In this document: positions 7,162 through 9,496 of the stretch, piece by piece
Layout: each line of letters starts with the position of its first letter
How positions within the stretch are numbered: the stretch's first letter is position 1
NCBI GenBank assembly: GCA_013695505.1
Contig: JACDAH010000373.1
Span: 1-9,496, forward strand
Length of the DNA stretch: 9,496 bases
Origin: Chloroflexota bacterium
Lineage (GTDB): Bacteria > Chloroflexota > Limnocylindria > Limnocylindrales > CSP1-4
Direction of reading: 5' to 3'
Notes under the pieces: generated by a model
Databases searched by the model: none
Told to the model about the DNA's origin: nothing
What the model saw: the letters and a program-made list of their open reading frames with translations, nothing else
Position numbers and translations under genes: made by a program

Positions 7162-7326
7162 TCAGGACTTCCCCGACGTCTTGGGTTCGCCATGCTCGGC
7201 GCGCTGCTTGTTCACCGTCCGCGCGGCCCGCTCCTCCAACTTCTCCTTGCTGACCCCACGGTCCTCGTGGGAGTCCTTGATGTGCTCGTACTGGCGTTCG
7301 CGCATCGGGCTGGATCCAGCGGGCAT
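7162..7326 (-). CDS. Small highly charged conserved protein (54 aa)
   Basis: This 54-residue protein is rich in Arg, Lys and Glu: MRERQYEHIKDSHEDRG (8-24), SKEKLEERAARTVNKQRAE (26-44), then a short KTSGKS tail. The RERQYEHIK...AARTVNK pattern matches a family of tiny proteins common in high-GC bacteria, often named 'plasmid stabilization protein' or given a DUF name; I recall the pattern but know of no established function, and a plasmid role is not supported here. It is probably a helical, soluble, possibly nucleic-acid-binding protein. GGAGG lies 8 bases before ATG 7326, which fixes the start although the frame is open upstream. Its TGA is one base before the oxidoreductase ATG, whose ribosome site lies inside this gene. 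Confidence 0.75.
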   Translation of the reverse strand: MPAGSSPMRERQYEHIKDSHEDRGVSKEKLEERAARTVNKQRAEHGEPKTSGKS

Positions 7327-7511
7327 CGGGCGATCCTCCAAGTTTGGTTCGCCCCATCCTCGCCCCCGGGCGCTGCGAAAGGCCACACGTCGACGGCCCT
7401 GGGATTGCGGACTCATCTCGGCTTCCCAAACGAGCTTCGACGATGCGGAGGGTTGGGTGATGCGGGCCGTCTCGGCGGACGAATCTCGCTGTTCGACGGC
7501 GGTCGTGCTCG

Positions 7512-7566
7512 TGGTGCCGAAGATGGGATTCGAACCCATACGAGGTTGCCCTCAGCGGTGTTTGAG
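7512..7566 (-). tRNA. 3' portion of tRNA-Leu(CAA), 5' half missing; likely attachment-site remnant
   Basis: Reading the minus strand from 7566: anticodon loop CTCAAAC (anticodon CAA), 3' anticodon strand ACCGC, 15-base class II variable arm T-GAGG-GCAA-CCTC-GT, T-arm ATGGG/TTCGAAT/CCCAT, 3' acceptor strand CTTCGGC, discriminator A and encoded CCA. The discriminator A and long variable arm point to leucine rather than serine. The 5' side is absent: GCGGT should precede the anticodon loop but ACGCA is found, and no GCCGAAG acceptor strand or D-arm follows. The sharp break at the loop is typical of tyrosine-integrase cores in tRNA genes. The fragment should not be functional. By its orientation, the integrated DNA would lie to the right. 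Confidence 0.8.
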
Positions 7567-7580
7567 TGCGTCACCGGGGG

Positions 7581-7600
7581 TCCGTTGGCGTCCGCTGGCG
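7581..7600. repeat. Tandem 10-bp repeat near the tRNA fragment
   Basis: TCCGTTGGCG (7581-7590) is followed directly by TCCGCTGGCG (7591-7600), one mismatch. It starts 14 bases from the tRNA-fragment break and could be an integrase or accessory-protein binding site. Confidence 0.45.
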
Positions 7601-7660
7601 TTTTATTTGTGCGTGCATGGCGTTCTAATCCCGGCGGCCGTCCGCCCCTGTACGGGTGCG

Positions 7661-7682
7661 AAGGTGCCAGCCAAGGTGCCAG
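7661..7682. repeat. Direct repeat of a 10-mer with 12-bp period, arm-site-like
   Basis: AAGGTGCCAG occurs at 7661-7670 and again at 7673-7682. Paired short direct repeats about 100 bp from an attachment core are the usual form of arm-type sites for tyrosine integrases. The role is inferred from position only. Confidence 0.5.
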
Positions 7683-7794
7683 GGATCGCCATGGACTCGG
7701 CTGGACGTCCATCGCGGAATGTGATCGCGGGTCGGCATCCGGAGCGGCGGCCGCCCGCGACTCGAGAGTGGTCGCTTTCTGCCCGGGCACTGGG

Positions 7795-7808
7795 CGAGTC
7801 ACGACTCG
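7795..7808. repeat. 14-bp palindrome with a flanking direct repeat
   Basis: CGAGTC (7795-7800) and GACTCG (7803-7808) form a perfect palindrome with a 2-base centre. The decamer CGACTCGAGA, present at 7802-7811, also occurs at 7758-7767. This could be a site for a dimeric DNA-binding protein; no adjacent regulator gene is visible. Confidence 0.4.
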
Positions 7809-7868
7809 AGACTGATCGGCAGGACGACGAGCGCCCCTTGCACAACTGTCAAGTTAATCCCCAGTCCG

Positions 7869-8333
7869 TCAGTTCGGGGATGGCTCCGCAGCCTGATTCG
7901 CCAGCTGTTCGGTTAGTCCTGAAAGCGCGTCGAATGTCGGCCGGAGCCCCACGCGTTCGATCTCGTAGGCGATCAAGAAGGGGACAGGCTCGCGGTGCGG
8001 GCCGCGGGTCCACACGATGACCCGCGCTGCGTCAACACCGGCGAGGTCCTGACCGGCACCAGCCCCTCGGAGACTGGCGTCCAAGCGACCGAGGGCGACC
8101 AGGCACTCGGTTGACAGCTGGGATCGGTGGTGCGCCTGCGCAACACCAAATGGCAAACGGCAGACTGGGGTATGACAACGCGCATCCGGCGTCTCTACGA
8201 TCGTCAAACGGATGCGTTGACGCGCGGTTTGCTTACGGTCGCCGATCTGCCGCGCCGAGCTAATGGCGAGACCCACCACTTGTCGTTCGGGAGGGTTCCA
8301 TGGACCGTCGGCGTCTTCGTTCGCGGGTCGCAC
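7869..8333 (-). CDS. Doubtful hypothetical protein or decayed gene
   Basis: An open frame of 154 codons. The last 80 or so codons (below about 8110) look coding: mostly G/C third positions and a plausible hydrophobic pattern in ARVIVWTRGP and PVPFLIAYEIERVGLRP. The first 60 codons are less convincing, and their 5' end is antisense to the signal-peptide region and ribosome site of the secreted-protein gene, so a start at 8333 is unlikely. No ribosome binding site marks an internal start; TTG at 8156 is one possibility. I do not recognise a family. It may be a truncated gene, consistent with decay next to an att site, or chance. Confidence 0.25.
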   Translation of the reverse strand: MRPANEDADGPWNPPERQVVGLAISSARQIGDRKQTARQRIRLTIVETPDARCHTPVCRLPFGVAQAHHRSQLSTECLVALGRLDASLRGAGAGQDLAGVDAARVIVWTRGPHREPVPFLIAYEIERVGLRPTFDALSGLTEQLANQAAEPSPN

Positions 8334-9496
8334 TATCCGGTCTCCTCAGCGGCCTGATCGCGCTGCTTGGCGTCCTCATGCCAGCGTCAACGCTGGCGGC
8401 CACGCCCTCGCTGGCAGGCGAGAATTTCTCCGGACTCAACCCCCAGGAACTGCAGGTCAGCTGCGACCCGTCCGGTACCTCGACCTTGACGGTCCGATCG
8501 TCGGGAACCGCCACCGGTCCCTATCCGGGGCCGTACACCGAAACCATGACCGTGACGATCGGTGCGCAGAATGGTGACGACTTCTCATTTGAAGGCGTGC
8601 ACGCGCTGTTTGGCCCGGTCGTGACGGCCCAGGCCACCTTTTCCATCAATTCCTCGGCCGGGCAGGTTGACGGCACGAAGACCTTGGTCGGCACCGGCCT
8701 TGGCGTCTGCGTCAATGGTCAGGTTGTGACCGGTTCCAACTCGGGCGTGACCAGCGTGACCGGGCGGTTCCTGGTTTTCACGGTGATCACAAGCTACGAG
8801 GCTCGGATTGTTGCCCCCGACGGGACCTACATCGATCGCGGAAGTGCCCAAACACACTACGAGGATGCAGTAGTCGCGGTCTTGAACGGCAGCGGACAAT
8901 GTTGCATCGTCACGGGGACCGACGGCTTCTCCGAGTTCTTCTATGGGTCAACCGGTGTTGTCCCGGCCGGGCCTGCTTCAGTGACACTGACCCCTCCCGA
9001 CGCCGTGAACACGGTCGGCACAAACCACACCGTGACCGCCACCGTTACCAACGCCGGCGGAGGGCCGGTTCCCAACGCAACTGTCCTTTTTTCGACGTCC
9101 GGCTCGACGTCGGCCTCCGGCTCCTGCACCACTGACGCCAACGGTCAATGCAGCTTCACCTACACCGGGCCGCAGCTCCCGGGTGCCGACATCATCACGG
9201 CTTGCGCCGACTCGAACAAGAACGGCGTGGTCGATGTCGGTGAGCCGTGCGGCGAGGCGACCAAGGCATGGGTCCTACCGACCTCGACCGCGGGCCAGAC
9301 GACCGGTGGGGGCCAGACCCTCAACAGCGCCGGCACCGACAAGATCGCCTTCGGCTACAACGCCAAGAGCACGACCAACGGGCTGAACGGCAACTGCACG
9401 GTCGTCGATCCATCGCCGGCCACCAACGTCAAGGTCAAGTGCCTTGATGTGACCTCGCTCGTTCAAACCGGCACCCATGCCACCTTCTTCGGCAAT
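8300..9496 (+). CDS. Large secreted Ig-like domain protein, N-terminal part (runs off window)
   Basis: 399 codons are visible with no stop; the frame is open to the right edge. ATG 8300 has GAGG at 8291-8294, 5 bases upstream. Residues 1-33 are a signal peptide: RRRLRSR, a hydrophobic core (VALSGLLSGLIALLGVLM), then a cleavage site near STLA-A. Residues about 38-215 form a Thr/Ser/Gly-rich beta region with GTATGPYPGPYTETMTVTI. Residues about 223-327 are a bacterial Ig-like (Big_1/invasin-type) domain with VTATVTNAGGGPVPNATVLF and TTDANGQCSFTYTG. D304-SNKNGVVDVGE-315 looks like a calcium-binding loop. From 336, GGGQTLNSAGTDKIAFGYNAKS and CLDVTSLVQTGTHATFFGN resemble a domain I recall as 'post-COAP-1' in Chloroflexota surface proteins. 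Ten cysteines after the signal suit extracytoplasmic disulfides. A surface or matrix role is inferred; the ligand is unknown. Confidence 0.88.
   Translation, partial: MDRRRLRSRVALSGLLSGLIALLGVLMPASTLAATPSLAGENFSGLNPQELQVSCDPSGTSTLTVRSSGTATGPYPGPYTETMTVTIGAQNGDDFSFEGVHALFGPVVTAQATFSINSSAGQVDGTKTLVGTGLGVCVNGQVVTGSNSGVTSVTGRFLVFTVITSYEARIVAPDGTYIDRGSAQTHYEDAVVAVLNGSGQCCIVTGTDGFSEFFYGSTGVVPAGPASVTLTPPDAVNTVGTNHTVTATVTNAGGGPVPNATVLFSTSGSTSASGSCTTDANGQCSFTYTGPQLPGADIITACADSNKNGVVDVGEPCGEATKAWVLPTSTAGQTTGGGQTLNSAGTDKIAFGYNAKSTTNGLNGNCTVVDPSPATNVKVKCLDVTSLVQTGTHATFFGN

Larger units (their letters stand above)
7567..8299. other. Mostly non-coding, less GC-biased stretch beyond the tRNA fragment
   Basis: Between the tRNA fragment and the secreted-protein gene I find no confident gene. 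The stretch holds the short direct repeats at 7581-7600 and 7661-7682, the palindrome at 7795-7808, AT-richer patches (for example 7601-7610 and 7850-7860) and one weak minus-strand reading frame. No integrase, excisionase or RNA gene is recognisable. Composition and the absence of dense coding contrast with the left 7.3 kb and fit an element end. Confidence 0.5.

Noticed and set aside
7512..7600. A complete tRNA gene on the minus strand
   Set aside because: No 5' acceptor strand (GCCGAAG), no D-arm and no matching 5' anticodon strand are found beyond 7566; CGGTG/CACCG pairing would give an 11-base loop.
8111..8116. Perfect TTGACA resembling a -35 box upstream of the secreted-protein gene
   Set aside because: No acceptable -10 hexamer at 16-18 bases, and the site is nearly 190 bases from the start codon.
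8217..8246. TTGACG with a possible promoter closer to the secreted-protein gene
   Set aside because: The sequence at the -10 distance (around GCCGAT) is GC-rich and unlike a -10 box.
1..9496. CRISPR array, insertion sequence or transposase
   Set aside because: No regularly spaced long repeats, no terminal inverted repeats and no transposase-like protein were seen on either strand.

Overview
The window is GC-rich DNA with tightly packed genes, strong GGAGG-type ribosome binding sites and G/C-ending codons. An F420-dependent luciferase-like oxidoreductase, a class III aminotransferase, and a secreted Ig-like protein ending in a domain I associate with Chloroflexota together suggest an uncultured Chloroflexota (Limnocylindria/Ellin6529-like) or, less likely, an Actinomycetota-related monoderm. 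This assignment is inference; no rRNA or other phylogenetic marker is present.

Left part (1-2710), housekeeping metabolism in alternating orientation. The 3' end of a PLP-dependent class III aminotransferase (+) converges on a TerB-like protein (-). A PaaI-type hotdog thioesterase (-) lies directly upstream of the TerB gene; its conserved C-terminal tail is out of frame, so the raw reading frame runs as an apparent thioesterase-TerB fusion. Divergent from it is a small atypical SDR epimerase (+). The 124-nt divergent spacer holds two overlapping inverted repeats.

Middle part (2711-7326), five minus-strand features in a row. A 54-residue charged protein and an F420-dependent oxidoreductase are separated by one base. 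After a 209-nt gap with operator-like direct repeats come a GT4 glycosyltransferase and a GH65 glycosidase whose stop and start codons overlap (TGATG). The GT4-GH65 pair looks like a unit for building and trimming a glucose-containing glycoside or glycan. The GH65 enzyme resembles the hydrolase branch (PGGHG/ATHL1-type) more than the phosphorylases.

Right part (7512-9496), likely accessory. A perfect 3' portion of a tRNA-Leu(CAA) gene, from anticodon loop to CCA, ends abruptly at 7566 with no 5' half. It is followed by short direct repeats, a 14-bp palindrome, less GC-biased sequence, one weak hypothetical reading frame, and the start of a large secreted Ig-like protein that runs off the window. 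This is the architecture expected at one end of an integrated element, with the intact tRNA and any integrase lying to the right of the window.
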